Below, one piece after another: positions 10,801 to 20,402 of a stretch of 64,000 bases of DNA. How positions within the stretch are numbered: the first letter of the stretch is position 1; the number at the start of each line of letters is the position of its first letter. A program made the translations under genes and the position numbers. Source of the DNA: Mytilus trossulus (taxonomy: Eukaryota > Mollusca > Bivalvia > Mytilida > Mytilidae); NCBI RefSeq assembly GCF_036588685.1, contig NC_086378.1, forward strand, positions 13,371,578 to 13,435,577, given 5' to 3'. The notes under the pieces were generated by a model. That model did no database searches. It was not told where the DNA came from and saw only the letters and a list, made by a program, of their open reading frames with translations.

Positions 10801-12737
10801 TTATTTATCAGACTTGGCAAAATGAAGATGCAACATTTAAAACAATCTATCATGGGACCAAAATTTCGATTTAAGAAATTCGTGCGACTTCAAAAATTCG
10901 GTATGTTCAATTACCACAGGACAGTCAGATTTAGATTTTTTGTAAGGAGAAAGAAGCATGATAAGCATTAAAAGTAGTTGTAAAAGAAATAAAGGATTTG
11001 GTAAAAAATATAAACAACATGAGTGTTGCGTTTCTAAAGTCGTTCAGTATATAATATGAACATTTTTAAAATGCAACTCCATGATATCCAGTTGATTTAG
11101 TTTTGTCTAGATTTTTCACTCCTTGTAAAATCTCATTATTTGTGACAGTATATAATGAACATTTAGCATCATCATTAATTTTTGGATCCGGCATGGTTAA
11201 TATTTTTTTCACATTTAAAACTAATGTAAGGACTTGCTATGAGATTCTTCCTTACGATGTCCATTCAATCTGCGGCCTACATGTTGTTATGTTCTATAAC
11301 ATTATTTATTCAAGACATGTATTTCTCTGTATCTATGCTGTGCATTCTTGTAATCATTTGTTCTGTATTCGTGTCTAACAATGTCGACATGTTTAATGTT
11401 GCCATATGAGCTTGAGGTTTGACTAGTCAGAACATAAGATTCAATCAACCATTGATTTCTGAAGACATCATGTACCAATTATTGAATATTGCAGTTGTTA
11501 GCTACAGTCCATGCTTATGTTGGGTGGCGTTTTCTTTTGTTGTAGTTCAGTGATGCTGTTGTTGAGTTGTTTTCATCTTAAAGTTGATGCGTTTGTTTTG
11601 GATTTGGCTTGTATCCCGGATTTGTTTGTTCTTAATCGAATATATTGCACAATGGTATGCTACTGTTTCCTTTATTGACTGATATATTACGATGACCAGA
11701 AAACTCTCAAATTTCACTTTGTTTTAGTTATCCATTTACACAATAATAAGTAAAACAACCTTTTTCTTATCTATCCGTTATCATTTTAAGGGGAAAAAAT
11801 CAGAAAAAAGACTTCAATTACCAACTTTCAATTCAAATACTCTTTATGATGGTTCTACCAAATATTTAATGTTACAAGGTACATAGAAGACGTATGCATA
11901 CATTCCTTGATTCTAAACAATGTGTAGATTTACCACACTATAATATATTTATTTTACTGATCTCTTTTGTGTATATTAGTATACATTTTCATCTAACCAT
12001 AGTAAGATACTTACAAAAAAAGAGCATATCAAACATGGTATGTCAAAGTCAATAAGCGATGGATCACTGCTATACAAAGCACGCCCATATTTAAAGCAAT
12101 CTTCATGTTTTTCTTCGGCAATAATATCGCAGCGTAATCCAATTACACTGACAATTGCTAAAGCAACACCAAGAACAATATGTATGACACTAAACAATTT
12201 ATGTTTCCAAACAATGAATTCTTGCCGTTTGATGTGTTCTGTTTGAACTGGCGAAGATCCAGACTCTTGTTGGACCAGATGATTTGATACAGGACTATTC
12301 ACAGTAGCTACATACATTCTGGAATATAATAGTTTTATTTGTTCTGTTTGAACTGGCGAAGATCCAGACTCTTGTTGGACCATATGATTTGATACAGGAC
12401 TATTTACAGTAGCTACATACATTCTGGAATATAATAATTTGATGTGTCCTGTTTGAACTGGCGAAGATCCAGACTGTAGTTCGACCAGATGATTTGATAC
12501 AGGACTATTTACAGAAGCTACATACATTCTGGAATATAATAATTTGATTTGTCCTGTTTGAACTGGCGACGATTCAGACTGTAGTTGGACCATATGATTT
12601 GATACAGGACAATTCACAGTTGCTACATACCTTCTGGAATATAATAATTTGATTTGTCCTGTTTGAAATGGCGAAGATCCAGACTCTTGTTCGACCATAT
12701 GATTTGATACAGGACTATTCACAGAAGCTACATACAT
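4709..12737 (-). CDS. Four-transmembrane MS4A/CD20-like protein with N-terminal 35-aa repeats (gene A; exons 12015-12737, 7300-7365, 5826-5912, 4709-4849)
   Basis: Four exons join in phase 0 with canonical splice sites. Exon 1 encodes five 35-residue repeats, then TM1 (KLFSVIHIVLGVALAIVSVI), a loop with two Cys, and the start of TM2. Exon 2 finishes TM2 (FIVIGLLSCFM). Exon 3 is TM3 (QLCSLIGSLVIAPIMAYLGY). Exon 4 is TM4 (VCIVGIFVAEWIFGIAIIIA) and ends ESSNQQ. Four closely spaced helices with cytoplasmic ends resemble the MS4A family of surface proteins; this rests on topology and general look, not a search. The neighbouring gene at 17346-20058 has the same exon sizes and similar TM3/TM4 exons, so the two are tandem paralogs. 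The C-terminal tail exon was not found, and a 5' UTR exon may lie above 12737. Confidence 0.75.
5220..5475 (+). repeat. tRNA-derived SINE
   Basis: A polymerase III A-box-like segment (GTGGCCAAGCAGTCTAAG at 5227) and a B box (GAGTTCGAATCCC, about 5288-5300) form a tRNA-like head of normal spacing. A conserved-looking body with GATTTTCAGCCTTCCTATCG follows, which I associate with molluscan SINE families. It lies in the last mapped intron of gene A. Confidence 0.7.
5826..5912 (-). CDS. Gene A exon 3: TM3
   Basis: 87 bp, 29 codons, phase 0: IHGFQLCSLIGSLVIAPIMA then YLGYLGVKK. Acceptor ATTTAG, donor GTAAGT. The same length as the TM3 exon of gene B. Confidence 0.8.
6175..6590 (-). repeat. Dispersed mussel repeat, 'GCGGTATAC' family
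   Basis: In reverse complement this is the sequence also seen at 9648-9900, 17670-17845, 30665-30840 and 59505-59925, with shared blocks TTTTGAACAGCGGTATAC, TTACCCCGATTTTG and CTGTGTGTGTTACATTTT. No protein is encoded. Fragments only, in both orientations. Bases 6600-6700 continue into a possible remnant of the retroelement coding region described at 27255. Confidence 0.7.
6875..7085 (+). repeat. Diverged copy of a ~380-bp dispersed repeat
   Basis: Matches the copies at 15760-16155 and 54940-55319 through ACCGCCGCAGTTTTG, CCTAAGTCAGGAGCCTCTG, ATTGAAGACCTATTG and GGTCGGGTTGTTGTCT, with an internal deletion. Confidence 0.75.
7300..7365 (-). CDS. Gene A exon 2: second half of TM2
   Basis: 66 bp, phase 0, encoding FIVIGLLSCFMTENRKSN then WKCL. 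Acceptor TTTCAG, donor GTAAGT. Confidence 0.8.
7366..8030. other. Intron sequence, no exon seen
   Basis: AT-rich intron of gene A. From about 7940 it enters a dispersed repeat (TTTTGGTCCTCAATGC...) that carries the decayed hammerhead motif at 8031. Confidence 0.5.
8031..8074 (+). ncRNA. Decayed hammerhead ribozyme motif
   Basis: GCGTCA-CTGATGA-GTC...GAC is preserved, but GAAAC has become GGAAT and the stem III segment is lost. Compare the intact copy at 24464. Probably inactive. Confidence 0.55.
8823..9357. mobile_element. Foldback element with long inverted arms
   Basis: The left end (TTAAGGTTCATCATAA) is the inverse of the right end (TTATGATGAACCTTAA). The arms match imperfectly for about 170 bp, including ACTTACCTGT, GTTTTAATGCCTAG and GTTAAATGCATTTT. 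No ORF. Inside the long gene A intron. Confidence 0.8.
9472..10000 (-). pseudogene. Reverse transcriptase remnant of a second LINE
   Basis: On the minus strand, 9931-9990 reads VKKAFDTVHHNIFVSKL (motif A) and 9472-9548 reads YGVPQGSILVPLLCRAYIDN (motif B), both typical of Jockey/CR1-type LINE polymerases. The segment is interrupted by stops and by the repeat at 9648-9900. Unrelated in detail to the LINE at 1-3240. Confidence 0.8.
9648..9900 (+). repeat. Dispersed repeat inserted in the LINE remnant
   Basis: Copy of the family at 59505-59925 (ACCAGGTTTAACCCAC, TGTACCAAGTCAGGAAAATG, CGAACAGCGGTGTAC). It splits the reverse-transcriptase remnant between its motifs A and B, so it arrived later. 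Confidence 0.75.
10237..11049. mobile_element. Tc1/mariner-like element, non-autonomous
   Basis: Inverted ends of about 28 bp: TACTGACCGACTTTAGAAAC at the left and its inverse (one mismatch) at the right, ending GTCGTTCAGTA. TA flanks both sides, the usual target duplication of the superfamily. The 0.8 kb interior has no transposase ORF, so this is an internally deleted copy. Confidence 0.85.
11490..11690 (+). repeat. Diverged dispersed repeat fragment
   Basis: Weak match to the family at 59505-59925 (TTGTTCTTAATCGAATATAT...GGTATGCTACTGTTTCCTTT). Nothing else recognised between 11050 and 12015. Confidence 0.45.
12015..12737 (-). CDS. Gene A exon 1: repeat region, TM1 and start of TM2
   Basis: 723 bp, 241 codons, ending ...CSFF before the donor GTAAGT. 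The start is uncertain. ATG at 12737 opens the first repeat, but the sequence just upstream reads TTATTATATTCCAG, a good splice acceptor, so this may instead be an internal exon. An in-frame TAA lies nine codons above the ATG. Confidence 0.75.
12213..12737 (-). repeat. Five tandem 105-bp (35-aa) coding repeats
   Basis: Units begin (M/R)YVA(T/S)VN(S/C)PVSNH, carry a central SSPVQT-like block, and the first four end IKLLYSR; the fifth runs into KRQEFIVWKHK, presumably the original exon. The TATATTCCAG at each unit border looks like a splice acceptor that is now read as coding sequence. The units are N-terminal and probably cytoplasmic. Confidence 0.92.
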
Positions 12738-13149
12738 TCTGGAATATAATAATTTGAGGTGTTAAGACAACAATACAGAAATGTTAACAGTTAATAACTA
12801 TTCTCATTACTTAATACTGTAAACCAATTTATTTTTGCGGATACTTTATTTTTTGTTCAGCCCTTTCTTTCCAATTTTGAGTCGATTTGAATTCGCGATT
12901 ATCAGATATAAATGATGTAGTAAAGGAAAGAAAAGGGTAAAGTTTTAATTTAGAACGACTTATTTATTGCGATATTTTCTATTCGTGACATTTACAAAAT
13001 CAAAACGCTCGCGAAAATTATTTGACTACGTTTTCAAAAGGGTCATTTTGGTAGAAGCTATACAAAAGTTTTTTTTTAGGAAGTGTTAAAAGATAGTTAA
13101 TTTCTTCCTGAAGGTTTGAAAAAAAAACCCCATTCCTTTGATAAACGAA
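12738..13149. other. Region upstream of gene A exon 1
   Basis: AT-rich. This would be promoter or intron depending on whether exon 1 is truly first. I see no exon and no reliable core promoter element. Confidence 0.4.
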
Positions 13150-13490
13150 GATGCGCAGATTTAAATGTGCTACACATATCTATCTCACTTGCTTTGGTAC
13201 TTTGCTCAGTCGCTACTTAATTCTCGTATTGATACGGCGTTGAGACAAAATCAGGCATTAACAGCGACGTCACAACGTATGAGGTTAAGTTATCAACGAC
13301 GTCACCATGTAAGAGGAGACGTTATCACGCTTGTTTTCGTCAAGAGAAAAACTGTCAGAAAAGAGGGGAAAACGGCAAGTTACAGATAATCGAGTTTTCG
13401 TGTATACATATTAACACAATGTGAAGCTTTTTAGCTCGTTCACTGCGTTCACTCATCAAAAATGTTCACATTGTGGATCGCGGCTTGTAT
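13150..13490 (+). repeat. Dispersed repeat, inverted partner of 60290-60640
   Basis: Shares, in inverse orientation with 60290-60640, the blocks CTCGTATTGATAC, AGCGACGTCAC, GAGGAGACGTTATC and CACAATGTGAA, and a GTTCACTGCGTTCACTC segment. No ORF of note. Confidence 0.7.
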
Positions 13491-13669
13491 TTTACGATAA
13501 TGGTAATAAAACCTGTAATCTTAAAAGATAATAATCAATTGGTACTGCTCGAAATTCGGCACATTTTCGCCCTGTCTGATAATAATCTGTATACCAGATT
13601 TAACTTATATATTGCCCCTATGCTTTTTTTTTGGATACATATCAGTAACAGTTGACGATTCTGAGAGAA

Positions 13670-14110
13670 AACATAATGTAGATATATGAAGATGTGGTGT
13701 GAGTGCCAATGAGACAACTCTCCATCCAAATAACAATTTAAAAATTAAACCATTATAGGTTAAAGTACGGCCTTCAACACGGAGCCTTGGCTCACATCGA
13801 ACAACAAGCTATAAAGGGCCCCAAAATTACTAGTGTAAAACCATTCAAACGGGAAAACCAACGGTCTAATCTATATAAACAAAACGAGAAACACGTATAT
13901 TTTACATAAACAAACGACAACTACTGTACATCAGATTCCTGACTTAGGACAGGTGCAAACATTTGCAGCGGGATTACACGTTTTAATGGATCCAAACCTT
14001 CTCCCTTTTTCTGAAACAATAGCATAACATCACAACAGAGAAAAACCTACGATAAAATATCAATTGGCAGACTTAACTCAATCAAAAAAACGTATGATTA
14101 AACTATGAAC
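13670..14110. repeat. Abundant mussel repeat ('GAGACAACTCTCCATCC' family)
   Basis: Carries GTGAGTGCCAATGAGACAAC, CGGCCTTCAACACGGAGCC and GGACAGGTGCAAACATTTGC, a sequence I recognise as highly repetitive in mussels. Inverse partial copies occur at 24120-24275, 25655-25720 and within each tandem unit (for example 45325-45385). Classification unknown. Confidence 0.65.
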
Positions 14111-15759
14111 GAATAAATTTGATCTGCGATATCTGAATACAAATGCACAGTTAATTAAATCTTAGAGACAAACATTCATGACCAAAAGGCTAACAAACAA
14201 ATTCAAACACACTGAGAAATATTTAACCAATCAATGTTCTCTTTAGAAAAAAAACCGTTTTTTTATAATCTTGAAGTTTATACAAATGTTGTAACTTAGC
14301 TTAGATGATAAAGATAATTGCAACCTGGAGGAATTACTGTTATGTTGTCTTTGTACTTTATAATGTGTTTATAACATACATATATGATATATATAACTTC
14401 TGCTTTTATGAACTGGTTTTCGATATAAAAAAATACAAAATTAGAAAGCGTAAATTCTGTTTCACCTAAACTTTATTCTTCATATGTCCGTGATGGACTC
14501 TGCCGAAGATTTGAGAATGGTTGTACATAATGTCTGTTTATTTTGATCGTTACATTTCTATCATTCACGACATGAATCACATAACTGAACCATGTCGATC
14601 ATGAATTTAACCATGACACTCATGAACTTAACCATGACATATTGTACATATATGATTAAAACTTCAATGTAATAACAAACTAGAAACAAACATCGATACT
14701 TACCAGTTTGAACTTATATTCAGAGGTTCATTAAGCATTACTCCAAATGTTTATATTGTATTATTGTTTGTCAATAAAAAGAAAACACATAACACAATGC
14801 AACCATGTCTAACTTATCCCAACTATGACAAAATCACTGTCATAAACGCTTTTCAATATATTGACCGTACTACCCGTGCTTAATAATCTAATCATTTTTT
14901 TCAATTGGGTACCATTTATATAACATTGAACTAGAAATTAACAAAACAACATACTTACATTTTGAATTTGAAATTAGATGTCATCTCGGAACCAGACTCT
15001 ATGCCAAAAGTGAAGATTTAAATTTTTGAAATTATCCATTTGTCACTGAATTGGCATATATCACCTGCCTATGGGATTTACATTAACATAACTCATTCAG
15101 GTATCAAGAGCTTGCAGCTGATACTCAGACTTTGTAAAACGTCATCGGTGTCTGAGGTAAAAATTGATGAACCAGTGATATGTAAGAGAACGTCTCGTTC
15201 TCTTACTAAAATCAACGAAAGATAAAAAAAAAAAAAAAAAAAAACCTTGTCGATAAATAATCCGTATCAACTTCACAAATAATACACGATAGGTACTGAC
15301 GTTGTTTATTAGTTTAAACGCGTATTTTATTATTCTGTTTAGTGTCTTTGAAAATAGTAACTTTAACTGTAAAAAATGTTCTTAAACTTTCAAAACCTTT
15401 GAATAGACTTATTAAGAAGGGATATAATTACGATACTGTTGTCAAGTCATTAAAGATTGCATATTTTGGCGTTAATATTGAGTCACTGATAAGGGCTTTG
15501 CGTCTGAACTAAACACATTTATTCTAAAAACAGTTGTTGGCATGACACGGGTTATGTTCTTCTCATATATGTTATGATGGTATAATACTAAACCCCTAAC
15601 GGGAAGGATTGTGCCTGATGTTCATATGATGAAATCATAATCTTTCAGTCAGTTTAATTGAAGTCTGGAGCTGGCATGTCAGTTAACTGCTAGTAGTCTG
15701 TTGTTATTTATGTATTATTGTCATTTTGTTTATTTTCTTTGGTTATATCTTCTGACATC
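14111..15759. other. Intergenic AT-rich sequence with a hairpin and poly(A) run
   Basis: No gene seen. A perfect 10-bp hairpin (GTAAGAGAAC, loop GTCTC, GTTCTCTTAC) at 15182-15206 is followed by 21 A's at 15224-15244, which could mark the 3' end of a retroposed sequence. Bases 15040-15110 faintly resemble the SPAYGIYI part of the retroelement protein at 27552-28025. Confidence 0.45.
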
Positions 15760-16155
15760 AGACTTGGACTTCTTTTGAACGGAATTTTAATGTGCGTATT
15801 GTTATGCGTTTACTTTTCTACAATGGTTAGAGGTAAAGGGAGAAGGTTGAGATCTCACAAACATGTTTAACCCCGCCGCATTTTTGCGCCTGTCCCAAGT
15901 CAGGAGCCTCTGGCCTTTGCTAGTCTTGTATTATTTTAATTTTAGGTTCTTGTGTACAATTTGGAAATTAGTATGGCGTTCATTATCACTGAACTAGAAT
16001 ATATTTGTTTAGGGGCCAGCTGAAGGACGCCTCCGGGTGCGGGAATTTCTCGCTACATTGAAGACCTGTTGGTGACCTTCTGCTGTTGTTGTTTTTTATT
16101 TGGTCGGGTTGTTGTCTCTTTGACACATTCCCCATTTACATTCTCAATTTTATTC
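15760..16155 (+). repeat. ~380-bp dispersed repeat, full-length copy
   Basis: Colinear with 54940-55319: GAATTTTAATGTGCGTATTG, GTTTAACCCCGCCGCATTTT, CAAGTCAGGAGCCTCTGGCC, GGGGCCAGCTGAAGGACGCC, GACACATTCCCCATTTACAT. No ORF and no clear inverted ends, so its class is unknown. Confidence 0.85.
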
Positions 16156-16534
16156 GTAATAAACCTTTGGCGTGGCTCTGTACTAAAACATCTCATCAAT
16201 GTGTTATTGTGCTATAGTAAATTAATGTACTTTTTTTAATATTTTGCTAATATGCTCTCTCTATGTGTCAATTTTGCTTTTAGCTATTGACATTTTTGTC
16301 ATTAAGTGAAGGGTTTTGCCAGTTTTATTACCAGGCTTAATCAGCCATTTTCTACAGTAGGAACTAGGAACTACATATACAAAGTGAGGAATATGACAGT
16401 TGTCAGCCATTCGTTTGATTGTTTACGCGTTTGATATTGACATTTTCTAAGGATCTTTTCCTCACTGATCTGAATTTTTGTTATTTTACATTTGTTGGTA
16501 ATCTGAAATATGATTCTATAATCATTATCATCAG

Positions 16535-17040
16535 AAAACTACTGTAAAAGAGGGACGAAAGATAACTGAAGGACAGTCAAACTCATAAATCGAAAAAAAT
16601 CTGACAACGCCTGGCTAAAAATAAAGGAAGACAAACAGACAAACAATAGATAACATGACACAACATAGAAAACTAAAGAATGAGCAACACAAACCCCACC
16701 AAAAACTAGGGGTGATCGCAGGTGCTCCGGAAGGGTAAGCAGATCCTGATCCACATGTGGCACCCGTTGTGTTGCTTGTGTTATAACAAATCCGGTAAAT
16801 AGTCTTATTCGGTAGGTCACATTTTTTAACGTGAAGGGGATTGTAGTTACGAAGTAGGGGACATATCAGGTATCATTTGTTACTCGGTAATCCATAACGG
16901 TCAACCAACAGGTGATGGCGTCCGTAAAATTAATGAAGGGATGGTTTTAACTTCACCATTTGAAACTCTTGGTTTAATAGCTTCCTTGTGACCAGAAACC
17001 CGCTATCAAGAACAGCATGATAGGAAATACAAGCTACACG
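16535..17040 (-). repeat. 3' fragment of a Penelope-like retroelement
   Basis: Colinear with 27255-27770. Near 16950 the minus strand still shows coding remnants (LNQEFQMVKL-like), and the end has GCCAGGCGTTGTCAG and CTTTCGTCCCTC. Heavily truncated at its 5' side and not coding. Confidence 0.75.
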
Positions 17041-17345
17041 CTATATAGCTATAACTTTACTTGAATTATATTTGGAATTTAGATTTTAAACAATGTTTAA
17101 TTAAAAATAAAAAAAGCCGTTTACGATTATATTTTGAAAACGTTTTTCAGATGCAGTACAAATATCCTTTATAATTTTCATTTTTTTTTTCTAAAATCAA
17201 AGGTTTTGTTTATTATGAATTACTTAATTGAAAAATGCTCTACTGTTTTAATCAATAAAACCAAAATGCGTGGTTATTAATTTAGTTAAAAATCTGAAAT
17301 ACATGTAAGTATGCCGACGTTTTTATTTTACAAAATTTGTTTCCT

Positions 17346-17609
17346 TTACTCTGTGTACGGAGGTGGATTGGTAGCAAATGCTGGCTGTGTACTGGTCATT
17401 GATAAATTTGATCCACCAACAGTTTGATTGTTTTTGACATTGGGTTTATTTGTATTCATCACTTGATACTGATGCGATCTAGAATATTGAACTGTCGGAT
17501 AAGATATTTGGCAATTACTAAACATGCCAGATTGAACGGTTGCCATTGCAAGCTGTGTCAGTTGTTGGTTAAATATCATTGGTTGGTTGCCATTAACCAA
17601 AATAACACC
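17346..17609 (-). CDS. Gene B last exon: cytoplasmic tail with PPPY
   Basis: 264 bp, 88 codons including the stop. Begins GVILVNGNQPMIF after the acceptor TTCTAG and ends NPPPYTE-stop. Low complexity, rich in N, Q, S and T. Confidence 0.8.
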   Translation of the reverse strand, partial: GVILVNGNQPMIFNQQLTQLAMATVQSGMFSNCQISYPTVQYSRSHQYQVMNTNKPNVKNNQTVGGSNLSMTSTQPAFATNPPPYTE

Positions 17610-20058
17610 CTAGAAGAAAAAAAACATCACAAATAGTAAATGATGTCTTCACCTTTTGACAAAAAATATCAATTAAGGCAGCAGTAGTATACCTCTGTTC
17701 GAAATTCATAAATCGATAGAGAATCAGAAATCCGGGTTACAAACTAAAACTGAAGGAAACGTATCAAATATAAGAGAACTTCAACACAAAAGAAACTCAA
17801 CATTAAAATGTTACACACACAGAACGAACTATAACGTAAGAATGGTAATTTTCCTTATAAATACTTTTGAAAGTTTCATCCCAGTTGTCGATGCTTTTAC
17901 ACTACCAATTATGATATTCTGGAAAACTGCTGAAGTCACAATAACTAACGGAAACAATTGCAGATAAATTGATATTTGCTTCATACGCCCATTTCGATAG
18001 CATAGATTTTTCACTTTTAACTTCAAAACTCTGACTTTTGTTGCACGTGATAAAAAAAAATTCAGCATTTATTCATGAACTACATCAAAATGTATGATTC
18101 AAAAGAAAGTCCCACATTTCTTAATATTTGTTTTTAATAATTTGTATCAAATACCAGGCAGATCATTTTTGAGAATACTGTACCATTCATTATTCATTTT
18201 GCCATTTTTTCTGTTGTAGACAATTTTTAAAGTTAAGTGCATTCCTTACAATTGGTACTTTGTATTTTCTCCTTAATACTTTTTGTTAATATTCTGGTCG
18301 AACATTTAAACAAAAAGAGGGATTGAGATAACAATGAACAAGTTTCACACAGTTAAAAATTCATATATCAGTTTTAAGTCAGAATCGTTAAGGCAGCAGC
18401 CATGTGTCACACTAGTGGTATATTATTATATTACCTTTTTCGATTCTAATGTATCATTTGATTTCAAATATTCCGCTTTGAGCGTTCCTGGTGAAGGTCA
18501 ATCGAGAAGCGTGTTGGCCACATGAAATTTATAATCTGTTGATTTCATCTCTAATATTTGTTAACGCACTGTTTACCAACGGGTACATACATGGGACAAT
18601 GAAGAGCCTTACATATTATCTATTGTTCATGTACTTGAACTCTTTTTAAAATAATTAAACCATATTGATGTATGTGTACATGTCTAGGTTATTAATTTTT
18701 ATATTTTGAAAAGTCTTTTAAATAAGTAGCATTGTAATCAGAAATATTTCTTAATACACCAGCATGAACTTATGTTTTTACCTGCTGATTTGATGTTCCC
18801 CATGCAGAGCAGCAACAGCAGAATGAAGCGGCAATAGTTGCCACAATAAACTCTGTCAAAGATAGAATAATCATCAAAGCCGAGGCAACCACTGTGTCAC
18901 TTTCATTAATTGATCGCTGTAATTAATGATTGTGAAACTCAATAATGAAACAAAGTCAAATACAAAATGTCAATTGAATGAGGAGTACTCAAATTAACAG
19001 ACACTCAGCATAGAAAACAGACTTTTATTGAAAGTATCCATTGAATATGAACACTGCTAGAATGAAACGACTTAACATTTCTTATTCATGAATACTCTAT
19101 AAAAGTATTTATTTGATAACGAAGGAGTTGGCTCTGTTATTTCGGGTGTTTACATAACAAATTTCAATACACAAAAGAGGTTTTTTTCGAAGATAGATGT
19201 TGAATATAACACAATCTAAAAAAACGATTTTTATTTTGAATCATAATGCTGTTGAAGTTGGTGTTTAACCAACAATAATTTAATTTTGGATATAACACGT
19301 CTTCTAATTGGCTGATCTCGTTATGTTTATCAGCTCATAGACATAATTTTGTCATGTAACCATGGCGTCATCAACGTTTTGTCATCGGTTTGTCATCGTT
19401 TACGCCGGTTTTAAATTGAATTAAGAATTAAATTATAGGAAATGACTTCAACATTTTTTCTCTCCATTCAAAATAGCATAACAAATTTGGTTCACACTTT
19501 AAATAACAAGCTACACGGGTTATTCAGTGTGCACCACATGTTTGATGATATTTCTTCATAGACAGAAAAAATATTATAGTCATTACTGAAATAGTATAGC
19601 GATTAAATTATCTCACAATAAGATAAACCATAGTCTTCCTTTACAGCACATTTCAGTCAGTATGTAGCTAATGGTAATATCTTTGGTTAGCTTGCTTGTT
19701 AGCTGAACCGTGAAGTCATTGTTAGGTAAGGTAAACTTCCCTCCTTTTAAAGTAGCTTAGTCCTACAGAGAGATAGATTTTTTATCTATTGGGCTAGTCT
19801 ACTATTAAAGGAGGGGGAAGTTTACCTTACCTAACAATGACTTCACGGTTCAGCTAACAAGCAAGCTAACCAAAGATATTACCATTAGCTACATACTGAC
19901 TGAAATGTGCTGTAAGCGATAACGTTTAATAATCAATTTATGTAGTCTACTCGACAGACGTGAATACTTACGACAAATGCTGCTTTAAATGCAGTACCGA
20001 TCATAGTGGGGACAAAAACTAATGCTCCAGTTATGCTACATACCAGACAACTTATTTT
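17346..20058 (-). CDS. Four-transmembrane MS4A/CD20-like protein, C-terminal half (gene B; exons 19972-20058, 18782-18916, 17346-17609)
   Basis: Three phase-0 exons join cleanly: TM3 (CLVCSITGALVFVPTMIGTA), TM4 (SALMIILSLTEFIVATIAAS followed by FCCCCS), and a Gln/Asn/Ser/Thr-rich tail ending NPPPYTE. The Cys cluster after TM4 is a likely palmitoylation site. The PPPY end is a typical ligand of WW-domain proteins such as Nedd4-family ubiquitin ligases (family knowledge; binding is inferred). Exon sizes and the (S/T)SNQQ border match gene A, its paralog downstream on the same strand. Exons for the N-terminus, TM1 and TM2 were not found; they may lie in the repeat-rich 20.1-29 kb or be missing. 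On the minus strand AATAAA lies at 17332-17337 and 17207-17212, downstream of the stop. Confidence 0.72.
17670..17845 (-). repeat. Dispersed repeat fragment, 'GCGGTATAC' family
   Basis: Inverse copy of the family at 59505-59925 (CGAACAGAGGTATAC, GTTTGTAACCCGG, GTGTGTAACATTTTAATG). Sits in an intron of gene B. Confidence 0.7.
18482..18522 (+). ncRNA. Hammerhead-like motif, second subtype, decayed
   Basis: GCGTTC-CTGGTGA...GAGAAGCGTGTTGGCC keeps the order of a hammerhead core, but CTGATGA reads CTGGTGA and GAAA reads GAGAA. A sister copy lies at 23098-23140. Inferred to be a dead relic. Confidence 0.35.
18782..18916 (-). CDS. Gene B TM4 exon
   Basis: 135 bp, 45 codons, phase 0, from RSINESDTVV to WGTSNQQ. 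Acceptor ATTACAG, donor GTAAAA. Confidence 0.8.
18917..19640. other. Intron of gene B, nothing recognised
   Basis: AT-rich, no exon or repeat identified apart from the foldback that follows. Confidence 0.5.
19641..19915. mobile_element. Near-perfect foldback (MITE-like), 275 bp
   Basis: TTACAGCACATTTCAGTCAG at the left end is repeated inverted at the right end. The arms match almost perfectly for about 105-110 bp, then imperfectly toward a short AT loop near 19780. As RNA it would form one long hairpin. It lies in a gene B intron. No clear target duplication. Confidence 0.9.
19972..20058 (-). CDS. Gene B TM3 exon
   Basis: 87 bp, 29 codons, phase 0, KISCLVCSITGALVFVPTMI then GTAFKAAFV. Acceptor AACTCAG, donor GTAAGT. 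Confidence 0.78.
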
Positions 20059-20174
20059 CTGAGTTAAAAAAAAAATACAAAGCATAGACATATATATGAT
20101 TAAACCAAGACTTCGTTATACATAATGCATGTGTCGTAGAACACACCCAGGGGTGTTAGATTTGATAAAATGAA

Positions 20175-20290
20175 ATACTTGTTGTAGGGAGGTCTATCTG
20201 TGTGTGATTTTGCCATGTGATTATGGACTTTCCAAATTGATTTTCCTCTGAGTTCAGTATTTTTGTGATTTTACTTTTTACGACAAGAAA
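20175..20290 (-). repeat. Dispersed repeat, inverse copy of 26210-26295
   Basis: Shares TTTGCCATGTGATTATGGAC and CTCTGAGTTCAGTATTTTTG with the inverse of 26210-26295, which lies inside the pogo-like element. Confidence 0.75.
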
Positions 20291-20358
20291 AAATATAAAA
20301 TATGCATTATTTGACTTATACTTTTTACTTGTTTGGCTTTTTAACTGTTTTAAAAAGA

Positions 20359-20402
20359 GCGTCACCACTGAGTCTTATGTACACGAAACGTGCGTCTAGC
20401 GT
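20359..20402 (+). ncRNA. Decayed hammerhead ribozyme motif
   Basis: GCGTCA...GTCTTATGTACAC-GAAACGTGCGTC-TAGCGT retains the arms and GAAAC, but CTGATGA has become CCACTGA, so it should be inactive. Confidence 0.5.
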
